Positions 1-14,244 of a stretch of 64,000 nucleotides of DNA are shown here, one piece after another; the stretch's first letter is position 1, and each line of letters starts with the position of its first letter. The DNA comes from Lichenostomus cassidix (Eukaryota; Chordata; Aves; Passeriformes; Meliphagidae): the NCBI GenBank assembly GCA_008360975.2, contig CM039193.1, forward strand, positions 18,087,389-18,151,388, written 5' to 3'. Position numbers and translations under genes: made by a program. Under the pieces are notes generated by a model. It was not told where the DNA came from. It ran no database searches and saw nothing but the letters and a program-made list of their open reading frames with translations.

Positions 1-3000
1 ATTAAATAGTGCTGCTATTAGGATGTACAAACCCAAATCCTCTTCCAAATCTGGATGGCAATCATTTAGCAAATGTTGGACTTAAATCCAATTAAAACCT
101 TTTTTGGGATAAGTGAAATCATTCTTCAGATTAGAAAGTTGGTTCTCTTAGAACAGTTTAAGATGTAAAGATTACTTGGTATAAATTTCATTTTCTAAAG
201 GGTAGGGTGGTTGTTGTTGTTTTTACCTTGTAATTCCACAGTGATATTTCAGCTTTAATAAGACTGTGTGGCTGTAAAAGGAAGGAAATTGGTGTAAAAT
301 GCACTTGGATCCATCTATGTTCTCAGGGGAAGGAAAACAGTGATTCTCTCTTAAGATGGGAAAAAATCACTGATTTAAAATGCATCAGGAAGATGCTGTG
401 AGGAAACCCTGGTGGTTCTGGGTGCTGCTGGGATACCTGGGATGGGCTTACCTAAAATAGAGGCTGGGCAAGGTTAGGAGAATAAAAGCACTTATAGTTA
501 TTGAAGGCCTTAGGTGCATTCAGAGCACTCACAGCCCAGCCAGGGTACACCCAAAATGGACAGCAGGTCAGGAGATTTTCATACTTTATAAGTTTTGTCC
601 ATTTGCATATCAGGGGTTAATCCTCCAATTACAGCTTCAGGTGATGAAGTCAATTACTCCAAGTTTGCTCCCTAATTAATTCACTGCTGTTTACATATCT
701 TGGGGCTCTGAGACAGTGAGGTGTCCTTGGGTTTGGAGCTTAGAGAGGAATTGTTTTGTCTAAAAATGAGAGAATAGCAGCTTAGCACCCTGTGTGGAGC
801 CCAGAGTTACACACTGCAGGTTATAGATACATGGCAAATATAGGTTTTCATCCCAAAATCCTAAGGCATCAGCTGTGCCCAGGTCATTGCAGCAGAGCCT
901 CCAGCCTGTCCTGCTTTACCCAACCTGTGCCACATCCCTGGCAGTTCCCAGGAACGTGGAAATGAGGCTAATGAGAGGCACTGGGCTGTGAGGAGCACGG
1001 CAGCACAGAGAGCAGGGATGAGTCACAGCTCTTCTCAATCCCTGCAATCCCTCCTGCTCCTGTTCCAAACCAACTGCAACTCCTTTTGTCCATCCTTTCC
1101 TCCCCTCCCAGCACAATGAGCTGTGGCCTTCAAGCCACGCTTTGCTCTGTGGTTTTTATTTCCTTTCAGCTTTTTTCCTCTGCAGGCTTTCATCCATTGC
1201 CACCTGGGCTGACGTTTTTCTAATTACAGCAAATTTAGCAGTGGCTGTAATCACTAAATCACATGCAAAAGGACTTCTCTGAAAGCAAGGAGATCTCACA
1301 CCTGACCAGCTTATGCAAGGCTTTCCATTGTTAGGAATGCCTTGCCGTGGAAATTCTGTAGACCAGAAGAGATGTTGGGGTGGATAATTTCCCTGCCAAG
1401 CGTATTTGAGGGCTTTTGTTGTATTTTCTAGCACAATAAAGACATTTGTGTACGAAATAATCCTACTTTAGGATTTGAAGTCGAGGCAAAGGATGATGAC
1501 AATTTGGAAGGTGATGCTGGCATTACAAAAGGGTGAGAAATGATAACAAAATACTCATTTAAGGCAGAGTTGGAGCTGCAACATGGATTGTGCCTGGGGA
1601 AAATAGGGGGTGAGAAATGGCCTCTTTGCTGTGGTAATTCCTCCTTTTTCATCCTGGGGAAGATAAACCCAGCCTCCCCAGAGTGATGAAAGTAATGAAA
1701 AATAGAGGTAATCCTTTTTGTCTAGATCATTGGTGCAGTACTGCCAACCCCCAGCATTCAGGAGTAATAAAGTCCCCGAAAAACTGCTACTTTATTGGAA
1801 CACATGAGGCTTTCAAACCTGTGAGTTATGAGAATGAAGGCACAGAAAGCCAAATGCTGTCCTATTTCCTCATTTCTATTTCCAAAATTGTGTTTTCCCA
1901 AATGCTATCATGTAGAGTCCTTTTTCTATTCCCCTTTCCCACATGTTGTAAATTAAATCCTCATCAAAATATGGTGTTAATAACAAATATCTCCCTGAGA
2001 TCTACTGTTTCCAAAGGCCAGGTGAGCAACAGGAGAGCATGTTTAGAGCACTAATGGGTCCATAGATTAACTACCTACTTTGGGATTTTTATTCCCCACT
2101 CTGCCCAAATGACCTTGAGCAGTCAGGCACATCTTTCTGGTGGAATGCATTTCAGCTGTGTGAATGATTGGGAATTGCATGGGATATGTTAAAAGTGTTC
2201 TTTCTGCTGGGCATCAATGATAATTTATGATCATTTATCATCAAAAATGGTATTTTTTGCCGTTCTGAGAGTTACTCAGACCCATGGTAACTTCTGCCCT
2301 GTGTTGATAAAGGAACAGAACAATTTTGGTTTAATGTATTCCCTAATCAAAACCTTGTATTGACTTTTATTTTCAGCTGAGAAATCCTTCTTTGAAGTAA
2401 TGCTGTTCTTTTTTAATGGAGAGAGGAATTTGTATAGAGGGAAATAAATTGCTTTACCTAGGAATACGTGTTGGTTTTCTCACAGGCACTTTCTTGTTCC
2501 CCTGTGCCTCTAAAACTGTGATTTTAGGGTTTTTTGTATTCTGTTAAATGACCTGTGGTTTTGCAATGATTTTCCTGCCTTATCTAGCTTTAATCTATGA
2601 ATTTATAGCAAGAGAAAAATGCTTAAAATTAAAGAAGGAAACATTAGCATATCCCTTTTGTAGTCTGATATTTCTCAGAGTAAGGGACATGTGTATCATG
2701 GTGAAATAGGTTATGGAAATTGTGGTTTTTCTCTGGCCTAAGGACTGACCTGCTTGGAAATTTCTTCAAGAGAGAGAGCAAGAAAACTCAATTATTTACA
2801 TTTCTGATTTCTCCTCCTTTTTCCTTTCCAACCTCATTGGCAGGTTTGATTCTGTCCTCACAAATCCCAACCTCCCAGCAGAGGAGGGAGAGCATAACCC
2901 TTGGCAATTCAAGGGCAATTCACCTGCAATTCCAGATTTCTTTAAAGGATTTTTTTGCAATGGCATTTGGGATTTCAGAATGCCAGTGCCACTACAAACC

Positions 3001-3739
3001 CCCTGTTGTTATTCTGTCCTCATTCCAATGAAATGTTCAGGGTTTCATTTGGAATGGAAACTAAAAAAATTAAATGAAGATTAATTTTTCCATCATTTCA
3101 TTGGTCTCAGATCACAGCACTGCAATAACTGACCAGGCTGTGACCAATAACTTGACCAATATTGACCAAGGATTTGACAAGCTGCATCAATTCAGCTGAT
3201 AAAGACCTGCAGAGAGCTGGGGACTCAAACTCCACAGGGAATTTTGGACTCTACAGGCCTAGCAGAAATTTTACTCCAATTAGTGTTTTTCTGAAGTTTG
3301 CTGAATAGAATTATATCTTCATTAAAAAAAAAAGAAAACTAACAAAAAACACTTGTTAAAAGCTGTTACACCCATTTGCTGTAATCATCTTTCATATAAA
3401 AGAATTTTCTCCTTTGCCTTTTTTTTTTTTAAGTGGTATATATTATACATGTAAATAAAATATTTTACTGGACTGAAATTTATAAATATAAGAGGGGATT
3501 CAAATATACAATATATAAATGCATTTTTTATTCATATAAAGATACAAGAATACATGAAGAATATCTTTCTATATAAGCATCCATTAAGAGAAAGAAAAAA
3601 GGAATTACTAACAAGATGCAGCCCTGCAGAACTCTGTTATTTATGGAGAATTTACAAATTGCACCAAGCTGGATTTCATGGATACATTTCTGTGCTTCTT
3701 TAAGGTCACCTGCCAGTGCTGCCATGGAAAGAGATTAAG

Positions 3740-3793
3740 TTCTCCCTACCTGTCCCCACCTGTCCCTGCCTGTCCCCACCTGTCTCTGCCTTT
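3740..3793. repeat. CCTGTCCC-type imperfect tandem repeat
   Basis: Repeated (a/c)cctgtcccc/t units form a short pyrimidine-rich array. Confidence 0.7.
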
Positions 3794-4430
3794 CTGCTGC
3801 TCCTCTGGCAGCACAAATGCTCTTGGGGCAGCCAGAAAAATCCCTTTTCCCTGTGTGTTTTGCTATCCTGGTACTTTCCTTCCAAATTCCCTTCTCCTCC
3901 TGCATCCTTCTCTTCATCCTCTCACTATCACAGTTGGGATAATTCCACAGATTTCCACCTACTACATATGCCTGTGCATTCTGGGATGAATTTCATTGGG
4001 AATGGGAAACACGGGAAAAGTCCAATAAATCTTGGTGCAGGAAGCTATAAATGGTTGGAATAGCAGATTAAAAACCACAAATCCTCATCACTGTGTGTAT
4101 TTCCCCTCTGCCTTTGTTGGGAGGTTGATATGGAGTGGTTGTTGAGGGAGATCACTGTGTACCATTCCTCTCCCCTCCTAGCGGTGATGATTTGCAGAAT
4201 GCCAAATAAAAATGGGGATTCTGGGCTCTGACTTGCTCTCTTGGAAGGCAAACCAGGGATTTACAGAGGAAAAGTGGATTTTATGAAAGGGAAAGTGAGG
4301 ACTGTCTCCTTGCAGACCTCTAACCTCACATCCATGTGCATGTTTTACACAGAGATATCAATAATTGATATATACAGGCATGCAGGTTGGGCACCTGGGG
4401 TGCAATAATCCAGCATGGAACAGAAGCACT

Positions 4431-4475
4431 GCAGAACTTGCAGAATTTGCAGAACTTGCAGAACTTGCAGAACTG
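4431..4475. repeat. 9-bp tandem repeat, GCAGAACTT
   Basis: Five consecutive 9-bp units, one with a C-to-T change, lie about 115 bp before the GGAAA tract. Confidence 0.9.
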
Positions 4476-4589
4476 CCAGTGAAGGCAAAGCTGCACAAAA
4501 CTATGACAAAATTAGTGGCGCAGGTTTTGTGTTTGACATGCAGCACTTTGCTAACCATCCGTGGAGGAGGAGAGCAATAAAGCCCTGAA

Positions 4590-5021
4590 AAAGCTGGGGG
4601 AAAGATAAAAGGAAAGAAAGGAAAGGAGAACCAGAAATGAAATGGAAGGAAAAAGGAAGAAGGAAACAGGAAGAAGGAAACAGGAAACAGGAAAAAGGAA
4701 AAAGGAAAAAGGAAAAAAAGAAATTAAATGGAAGGAAAAAGGAAAAAAGGAAAGGAAAGGAAAGGAAAGGAAAGGAAAGGAAAGGAAAGGAAAGGAAAGG
4801 AAAGGAAAGGAAAGGAAAGGAAAGGAAAGGAAAGGAAAAGGAAAGGAAAGGAAAGGAAAGGAAAGGAAAGGAGAAAGGAAAGGAAAGGAAAGGAAAGGGA
4901 AGGAAAGGAAAGGAAAGGAAAGGAAAGGAAAGGAAAGGAAAGGAAAGGAAAGGAAAGGAAAGGAAAGGAAAGGAAAGGAAAGGAAAGGAAAGGAAAGGAA
5001 AGGAAAGGAAAGGAAAGGAGG
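4590..5021. repeat. GGAAA pentanucleotide polypurine tract
   Basis: About 430 bp consist almost only of A and G on the plus strand. The first part is irregular (GGAAGAAGGAAACA and GGAAAAA units). From about 4750 to 5018 it is a nearly pure GGAAA array with a few interruptions (an extra A, GAGAAA, GGGAA). The long open frames on both strands here are artefacts of the repeat. Confidence 0.98.
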
Positions 5022-8000
5022 AGGCAGCTGGAAAAGGAGCTGCCATTGGCCCTCTGACATGTTACAAATCCAGCAGGGAGAAGGGAGAGCAGGGTTTGAA
5101 GGGAGCAGGAGGAGAGCAGAAAGAAAATCCAACGTTTTGGTTTAGTCTGGCTGGATTTCACTTCACAAAAAACACTTTGCTAGCAGGGCTGGGGGGAAAG
5201 TGTGAGAATGAGGGTGTGATTTTGGTATAAAATAGAGAGTTTTGCCATTGGGAGACTCAAGTGCTGAGCAGCAGCCTCAGCAGGTCACTCGAGAGGATCC
5301 CACAGCACAGCCCTGGGAACAGGGAGATCCCAGTTCAAAGAATGGCAGATTTCAATCTCTCCTGCATTTGGGAATTTCATGCCTCTTTCCTCTTTTTTCA
5401 AGCTGTGACAATTTCCCAGTCATGGGCTCAGTTTTTGTCAATCCGAAGTACAAGTTGCAGCGAGTTCTGAGACGAAAACAACCATTCCTGCACCTTCCAG
5501 GAAGTTTAGCAGTTAATGAATGTAACAAACCCTTCCTTGGGCCTTGTTTGTGTCCTCAGTGGATTCCAATGAGGTTGTTCTGCAGTGGAATTGAAGAGCA
5601 ACCTGCTCCAGTCCCTGCTGGGTTTGCTTTCCCACACCTTTGGAAAAACCAGCAGAGCTCATTGACTGCCCTCATATTCCAAGGGCTTGGAATTTTCCTG
5701 TGACCATCTTGTTTTGCTGTTGTTTTTTAATTGGGGTTAAAGCTTCTGTAAACCAGGAATGATCCCAGCTCTCCTCTCAAATAAATCAGTGTACACTGCC
5801 TTTGAGGGGAATCAGAAGCTCACACCAAATAAAAAGAATCATGTGTCTGCTTTCTTTAAAAGACATGTTTCCTCTTAAAATTGAGGGAATATCTGAAGCC
5901 AATCTTGTGATTTTTATCAGGCCTGTGAGTCAGATTTTTTTAATTATTTTTTTTGTGTGTGTGTTCAAAGTTTTTTGCTCTAACAGATTTTGCCTGCCCA
6001 CAGACTAGCTCCCATCTGTTCAGGTTAATGGCTTTTCTGCCTGTGCTCAGAGAGGAGCATATTGCAGGATTTGAGTGAGGAATTTCATCTCAAGACACCA
6101 CTAGTCCTTGGAGTCTACTTCAACTTGGTTGCCAGGACTACTCCATCCAAGGCAAATGGGATAAATAATTGGAGATTGTCTTTCAGGAAAATGAGAGCTA
6201 GAGCTTGCCTAGAGAATGGGGAAAAAAGAACTGTGTGATAATGAAATGGAAACCATGGATAAATATTGTAATTGAGAAATGCTCAAGCTCTCTGCTCTTA
6301 AATATGTGGGATGAGAGGGCAGAAGGGACAGGGAGTAAGGAGCTGTGAATCCAGGGATGGGAGAGAGAGTTTGACATTTTATAGGGGAATAGCACCAAAA
6401 CAAACCCTCAGTAAAGTCTAAACCAAGGGATGTCTCAGATTGGAACTGGGAATTAACCAAAGTATCACAATATCATGGCTTGCAGTGAAGCCCTTGGAAA
6501 ACTGCTTTCCTCAAGCTGTCAGTCCAGGGAAGATGCTGCAGATCTGGGGATTCCCACAAGTATGGAAAGGATGGAGATTTCAGAGCCTTGACCCACTGCT
6601 TTTGGGGGTTGTGCCTTAAAAAAGCTGTGATTTTAAAAGATTCATGGATCCTGCCCTTCCTTGGCTGGGAATTGCTTTTAAACACATTTTCCTGCCCCAG
6701 GGACAATTGGAGGGGAAGTTAGAAAGGGAGGATGGAGAGGAACAGGGGTGCAGCCATCAGTGTGTCACTGTCCCCAGCTGTCCTGTCACTGAGGGCTGCT
6801 GGCAAGATGTGGATACTCAGAATTTAGACTTAGTCTCTTACAAATTATAGAAACTGGGTAATTTTGCTTATTTCTTTATTGCCTATGTAGGTGCCTAACG
6901 ATAAACTGGAGTAAAAGTGACCATGTTTTTTTGTTCTTTCTTTTGGATGAATGATGCCAAAAATTGTCACAAACTGGTACTGAGAGTTTTCCCGTTTTGT
7001 CTCCCAGTTTTTGGTATCCAGACCTGTCTTGTGTTCATTTCTGAGCAGAAGATTCCCCTTTGCTTTCCCTCCAGCCCTCCCTGTCCAGCTTTTCCCAGGA
7101 GCTGTCCCAGCTCAGGTGTCACCTTGGGGAATGGGGAACCCACAAATTAATGAGTGGGGTTTACTCTGATGGGAGAAAGAAAACTTCAGGGAATCTAATC
7201 TAGCTGATACTATTTTATTAAAAAATAATGCTTCTTCTTTTTTTTTTTATTTTTTTAATTGGTTTTTGTATTTCCCAGTCTCTCTCAAACGGAGGTGAAA
7301 TGTGAAAGCAAAAGGCAGAGATGGGTTTGGTCCCTGCCAGCCCTGGACTTGTGGAAGCCTCAGTGTGGCTTGGGTTGTGATAACTTCATTTCCAAATGTT
7401 CATCCAAGGTGCAGCTGAGAAAACACCTCAGCTATGTCCTCTCTGAAATCTTGCAGAAGCAGAATTAGAGTTCAATAAGTAGCAATGGCGAATAGATGGA
7501 AATTACTGCTCAAATCACCTTCAGCTGCTCCGATTGTATTCACAGCGATTAATATCTCCGTTTAAAATCAAACCACCATCACCTTTTAATTAGTAATTCT
7601 ATTGACAGATGGGTGAAAGCACTCCAAACTCCTGGTTTTGCCAGGGATTTTCCAGAGCTGCAGCTCCCGGCAGATGGCAGTGCTGGACTGGATGTGGGTG
7701 AGAATCTGCTCTCCTCCAGCCTGGAGAGAAAGCCCTTGGTGTCTCTGATTCACCCCAGGGATTCCTTATTCCCTACAAACACACCTTGCACTGATGGATC
7801 TGGATTGGTTTTGCTTCCCTTGCCCAGCAAAGAGGTTGTCTTGGCATGCCAGGGAAGTCTGAAATGCCTGGAGATAAAAATTCGTGTAGATTTTGTCTGA
7901 AGTTATCCTGGTTGAACTGACAGAATGTGAGATGTATTTAGCAGAAATGCCCATAACCATGAAAACCTGCATTAAAAGTCGCTGAGATTGGCTTCCGTTG

Positions 8001-9236
8001 CCCATAAATCTTCTGCCCTTATTTCCTTCACACTGTTACTGTGTTATTCCTGCATTATTTAAAAAATGAGATTCACTAATAAGAAATCTTAAAAATAACC
8101 TCAAAACAAAACATACGAGTAGCACTTCAGATTTTGTCTGTAAATCAACAGTGCCAATTGTTGGGGTTTTTTAATTAGCTGTTGGACAATGGAACAGGAT
8201 AAGTAATTAATGAGATTGGAGAAACTCAGACCACAGGAGCTTCGAATGAATTTAATGAACACAGTGCTCCCCAGGTGTGCTCTGATTGCTATAGAAAATA
8301 GGTGTTGCTTCAGAAAGGAAAGTTATAAAAGCCACTGGGAGTAAGAAAGATCCTCTAAAGTGAAAGAGGAGAAAAGGAGAAAAGATAGAAAATCCTGACT
8401 TCAAAAGCAGTCAGAAAGATTCACCTCCAACTTGCTTTTAAAAAAATTAATGGCCATGGCTGCGGATGCTGGCCAATTCCCTTTTGATTGTGCTTTAGGA
8501 GCTTAGGGATTCCTCGCTCATTTTGTGTGCTCTGGTTTCTTCCCAGCTCACAAATGAGAGAGAAGGATTTGAGGAGCTGGCAGAGTGCCATTCTGGGGGG
8601 TTTTGATAGCAGAGCAGCCTCAGTGATCCCTGGTGGAGCTGCAGGCTCATTGCTGTGCTGCAGTGCAGCCCCACTGAGCAGAGCAGCCTTGCCTTCCCAG
8701 GCAAGTGAAACCTGCAGGATGGACATCCCAGGGGTATCACCCCTTGGCTCTGCAGCTCTGGGAGGCTTTCAGCACATCCTGAATTTTTGCCCCAACAGGC
8801 CAAATTATTGATTATTTATTATTCTGTTCTTGTGGAATAATCACCAACACATTCCCACTCCCAGTGCTGTTATTTGTCTGTGTTTTGTTTGCTCACTGGA
8901 GGATCATCCTTGCCCAGAGCCAGAAATTCATCTGTGGCACCAGGAGAATGGGAAGGCAGAGATCAGACCTACCCAGACCTTGGAAATTCTGCAATTGTGT
9001 GCAAAAGAGTACACAGAGAGGTCCTGTTCCCACCCTATAGGCATGGGGGGAATTAATCCTATAAATCTGAATCCTTCAATGATGGAATTACTGCAGCTTC
9101 TGCTATGTGTGGCTGTATGTCAGAAGAGAAAGCTTGTTTGTATCTTGGCTGCATCATGTGGGTTACACTACCATTTTCTAGCAGTAAATCTCAGATTTGA
9201 CAGCACTTAGCTGTGCAAAACAGAAAAAAAGAGTGA

Positions 9237-9283
9237 GGGGAAGGGGAGGGAAGGGGAAGGGGAAGGGGAAGGGGAAGGGGAAT
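9237..9283. repeat. GGGGAA hexanucleotide purine repeat
   Basis: About eight units of GGGGAA, with one GGGA variant near the left end, form a short G-rich purine tract. Confidence 0.95.
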
Positions 9284-10713
9284 ATCACCTCTGCCAGTTT
9301 ATTGTAGTGAAAAACATAATTTGCTCACCAGTAGCACTAGAAAATTCTGTTGTTCTGTAATCTGTAGTGAGAAGCTGAAAACCCTCAAAGCACAGGCTCT
9401 TAGTTATTTGGCTTTTAGAGAATATTGAAATCAATAAACCCAACATGGGTATTTGAAGTACAGACAGAATGATGCTGTTGTACTTCAAGGTACAATATTA
9501 AACTACAAAGTGGTTAGTTTAGTTTTCTAACACACTTGGGAAGCTTAAAGACAGTGGAAAGGTGATACTGGCAAAAGCATTTTCTGTTTTCTTGGTATCC
9601 ATTTGCCTTGAGAATTACCCAGTAGATAAAATGAGTGTTTTTTAGGCTCATTCTTCCACGATAACTGATTTTTTTTTTTCTGCTGAGCATAGAGCATGAA
9701 ATTCTCCTCCCTTTGGGGTGGGGGAGTTGCACTGGAAGCACCACCCAGCACTCTGATCCACTGGGAATCCCCATTCAAGTCAGAGGAGATTGTGGTGAAG
9801 CCAATGGGAACTGTGTGCATGTGTGAGAAAAAAGCCCACCTTGAAAATATTCACAAATCCAGCTGCCAACAGCAGAGCATCCCAGAAAGCATCAGCAATC
9901 AGCAGTAATTTCATCCACGTGGATGTCAGTGATTGATTTCCTTGTGAGTTGCTGCTAATGCTGCGTGAAACACATGGAGAGTGTTCTGCCTGCTGCTGGT
10001 AATGTGCTTTTCCTGGGAGGTTTGAGTTATTCCCAGGCTGGGTTTGTGCCCCGTGTGGTGTCTGTCACCCACCCTGAGCTCGGGCAGACACTGAGATATT
10101 CCCAAAGCTCCTCCCAGTGCTTCCTGCCTGCCCAAGCCCTGGCAGGAGCGTCAGAGCCAGAGGGATATCATGGATGTGTTCATCTGGGATTGGAAACAAA
10201 TCTCCAGCCAATCCCATCTGCGTTTCTTCCTACAGAAGAGGGCAGCAAAAGCCATCAGCTCCTTTCCCTCCTGTGTCTGTGCAGATGCTAAACCAAGAGG
10301 AGGTTTTCTGATTGATCCACTCAAACAAACAGGGCAGCACATGGCTGCCTTGAGTATAAACATAAAAACAAAAGTTGTCCTTTCAAGTGACACTCTGTGG
10401 TGTCTCCAGGCATAAATGGCTCAAATTTACATCAGAGTCACACATCTTCTTTAGAGATGTCTGAAACACCTCAGAGAACTTGGTATAAATAGAAAAATTA
10501 AAAGCCAGGTGCGTTTGTGCTGAAAAAACGGATTGGATTCAGTCTCAGAGACTCTTTCACTCCATGCTGGTTTATGTGGCTTTTCAGATGTTGCCAGAAT
10601 TCACCTCCTGGCCGTGTAAAGTCCTTAAGTTCACTTGATTTTCTTTACTACAATAAGAAAAAATAAAGTAACATAAATCTAGCTTATCTTTCTAGCTGCT
10701 TTGGGTATTTTTC

Positions 10714-11054
10714 TGTCGTAAACTTTCACCACGCTGTTGAGCCGCTAGCAGAGAAAAAGACCTGGATTCTCAGCGTGGCATAGAAAAAAGAACTTTATTA
10801 TTTTGATTCCAACTTATATAGACTTTTCAGAGGTCACCCAGATTGGTCAGTCAGAAACCTCCCCCAAGGCCTGATTGGCCAGGCCTGAACTGTCCAAATC
10901 TCGAGACACTGCTTTCAATAACATCCAAACTTTATCTTTGTTTATAAAACACAGGAGAAAATTCTCATGGGAAAGACCTGTGCTAGCCACAACTAGTGGC
11001 TGCATTGTTGGATATTTTTGCCCCTCCTTCATGATGTGTCTTCCTTTCTAAACA
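10714..11054 (-). mobile_element. Probable solo LTR of an endogenous retrovirus
   Basis: On the minus strand two CCAAT boxes (plus ATTGG at 10874-10878 and 10842-10846) are followed by a TATATAAG box (10813-10820), an AATAAA poly(A) signal about 15 bp later (10794-10799) and about 80 bp ending ACGACA at 10714. This order matches the U3-R-U5 plan of alpha/beta-type retroviral LTRs, where the poly(A) signal lies close to the TATA box. The outer end is uncertain (a TGTTTAG start near 11054 is one choice), no target-site duplication was confirmed, and no internal viral sequence was seen. Confidence 0.6.
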
Positions 11055-14000
11055 GGATTGCTCAATAACTGTTTGTCCTCCTTTATCTCAGTTATCAGCA
11101 GATGAAATGGAAATCATGGACTACTCACTTGGTAGGCAAATGCCAAATTTGTGATTTATCCTGCAATAGTGGCTACAGGAGATAAGGAACTCAGGGCAGC
11201 TGGTGCAGAAGGTGCAGTTGGAGTCTTGAGCACCAATAAAAGCTGGGCTCAGAGCAGTCATATTTCGTAATTTGGCTGGCCATGTTTTCATGTTAGAAAA
11301 GTTGGAACTTTCTGTTCGTCTCATGAGTACAAAATATTTTTATGACCCCAACCCTGGGAAAGTAGAGTAGTCTTCCTAATGAGTCTAACAGATCTGGAAA
11401 AGGTTAGAATGTGTTGCATCACGTAGTAGGTCTTCTGCTGAGGAGGGAATGAACATTTAAAAATACTCTCATTTGTCATCCAATTTGCAGAAAAAGAGCT
11501 CACAGAAGTTACATCGTGACCATAAATCTTGCAGGGAGGTAATGGGCTAATGGTAAATATTACATAATGGGAGGTGTGGGATTTGGAGGCATTTCCAGCG
11601 AGGCAGACTGGTGTTTGGGCATGAAAGAGGACTTGTTTCACCTTGAGTGGGCAGAAAATGAGGCATTTTCAGTTGAGTGTGCTGCTCGAGAGACCCAGAA
11701 AATGTAAGTTCAAGTGAGAGATTCAGGAGTAGGAGGCACTTTCCTCTGCAGTACATCTCCAGTGAAAACACTGCTCAGGCACAGAGCAGAGGGACAAATA
11801 GAAACTCTCCAGATTAAAGAAATAAAGATGCTTCTTGGGCTGGAAAGAATAAAATGGCTCTGTTTTGTTTGATCAATCTGAGTAAAGGGGAGCTGGTACA
11901 TGCCAAGGGATGGGAGAACTTGTTTGACAGAGAGAGGGCTGGTAATGATTTAGGAGCATAAAAAAAGGGATTGAACTGGAGATTATGGAAGCCTCTGATG
12001 GTGCCACATATAAAGCTATGAAAAAACAAAACACCTTTTTAGCAAGAGGAGTGTGCAGCCCAGACAGGGAAATGGAATAATTGCTGCTTAATGAAATTGT
12101 GTTCTTTATTTCTAGGGCATTTAGGGTTTATTTTTAAATAAGCTTTTAGAGCTGAATTTCTCTGGGCAGCTCCTCTATTGCCTGGGCAGGAGAATCCTCC
12201 ACTGAGAAGTGTTTGCTCTGGTTTTTCATGAGTTTGGCCATCCCTGATGAAGGGGCTGGGGAAAGGTGTGAGGGTGCATGCAGGAGCTTTGGGTTTTAAG
12301 CAAGTATAGAAATAGTTAATACATTGATTTCAGGTACAGAGGCACTGTGAAGCCTGAGACATATTTGCAAAAGCACTTTGGGTTTTTTTGGTTTTTTTTT
12401 AACAAGCAGTTTATTTTCCCCTTCAAAAGGCTGGACAAGGACTGAGAGTGAAGAGCTGCATCAGTCATGTCCTACCTGACATGCTGGGGGGGGAAATGTA
12501 TGCAATAAATCAATTTCAGCTGGGTCTCTGTGAGCTGTCAGTTCCCAGGGTGAGTGGCTTTGAAGGGCAGTCAGTGTGTCCTTGCCTTGGCATGGGGAAT
12601 GCATCAGCTGAGGGATTGCCAGAGAGCAGAGCTGCTGGGAGTGTGAGCCATGCAACCTGCTGGAGTCACCTGGGCTGGCCCAGAGCCAGGGAAACGTGCT
12701 GCTGACAGATTTACAGGCTGCTGCTGCTGCAGATTAGCATTAATCTCCTGACACCCAGCTGGGCAGGGAGCACTGGGAAAGCTAAAAGTGCCTCAAAGTC
12801 ACACGTCTGGTGTGTTGTGTCATTTATTTGGGGTGATGGTCTGCTCCTTCTGAGGTGATTTCTGCATGAAGTAATAGCTTGAGCAAACATCCCTGTTTTC
12901 TAAGAGTGAAATCCTGGCTGGGTGAGGTGCCAGCAGTGGAACTCCACCGTGAAGAAACAGAAAGGACGTGTTTGAAATCCAAATTTCAAACACAATTCTT
13001 TGCAGAACCTGAGCAACACATCTAAGGTTATCAAGGTCCTTCAGAGTCAGGTTAGAAGTAGAACATTTTTGTGTTTCTTATCAATCTCTTTTTGCAGAAA
13101 TGTGGAAGGAGTAAATAAAAGAAAGTCTGTAAATCACTGTTTACAGTATTCTTGATAAATTCTATTTAAGCACAATAAAATTCATCACAGGTGAGTGATC
13201 TAAATGATGAGTTTCAGTAGCTTGGCTGGTTGGGCAGGCAGCATAGCAGATGCTGGTGCTGTCAGCTGCAGAGCTCGTGGATGTTGACAGAGAAATTCCC
13301 CCTGGTTTCAGAGGTTTAATTCACATATGGTTTAATTCACAATAAAAATGCTGCACAGATCTTATCACATGCTTGCATTTGGTAGCACTATCTTAATGGT
13401 CTTCTTGTATTTACAAAAGTCTTTTTTAGTTTAACAGAAGAACTAATTATCTCTAATCAGATTTGAGCTTGAAGCTGGACTCTGCTTGAAGTCTCAGCTT
13501 GGAGACTGGGCTTGGTTTCTCTTCAGCATTTCCTAGTTTGAGATTAGTGTAACAACACTTTTCAAGTCCATGTTATTCTGGCCAGGTCTGTGTCATTTGT
13601 CTGCCACTGTCTTTACATGCAGCTCAGTGATAATTCCAGTGAACCTGTTAGTTGGGAATATTGTGTTCATATATATATGTAAATCAATATACATACACAG
13701 TGAAACCTGGCTGGTCTCATGGCATAGATTTGTGGAAATGTGTGTAGATGCTGTGTAGCTGAAAAGGGAAATACATCAGATTTTTTAACATAATTGAAAC
13801 ACCGTTAATGACTCTGCTTCACACCCTGTCCTTGCCAGAGTTCACCCAGTGAGTGAGTTCATATTAGGCTGCCTCTATGGCAACTGCATCTTCTCCAGTT
13901 GCTTTATTTTAAATATGAATAGTGAAGCAAGAAATGCATCAATATTTCAGGTGTTTTGAAAAGCTTGACTGTAAGAGGCCATGGCAGTGACTCCAACCGG

Positions 14001-14070
14001 CAGCATCACTTCCCTACTCTCTGCTCTCTCTGCTGCCTTTGCAGAGTTTGAGTTTCAGGTGGATGATGGT

Positions 14071-14244
14071 GCCTTTCCTTTCCTCTTTCCTCTTTCCTCT
14101 TTCCTTTCCCTTTCCCTTTCCCTTTCCCTTTCCCTTTCCCTTTCCCTTTCCCTTTCCCTTTCCCTTTCCCTTTCCCTTTCCCTTTCCCTTTCCCTTTCCC
14201 CTTCCCTTCCCTTCCCTTCCCTTCCCTTCCCTTCCCTTCCCTTC
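14071..14244. repeat. TTTCCC / CCCTT polypyrimidine tract
   Basis: A pure pyrimidine tract changes motif along its length: CTTTCCT-like units, then about 15 copies of the hexamer TTTCCC, then about nine copies of the pentamer CCCTT. Open frames on both strands are repeat artefacts. Confidence 0.97.

Noticed and set aside
4501..5230. Overlapping frames of 109-197 codons on both strands rich in KGKER or FLSFP repeats
   Set aside because: They are translations of the GGAAA tract, which lacks stop codons in every frame; there is no start context, conservation or domain.
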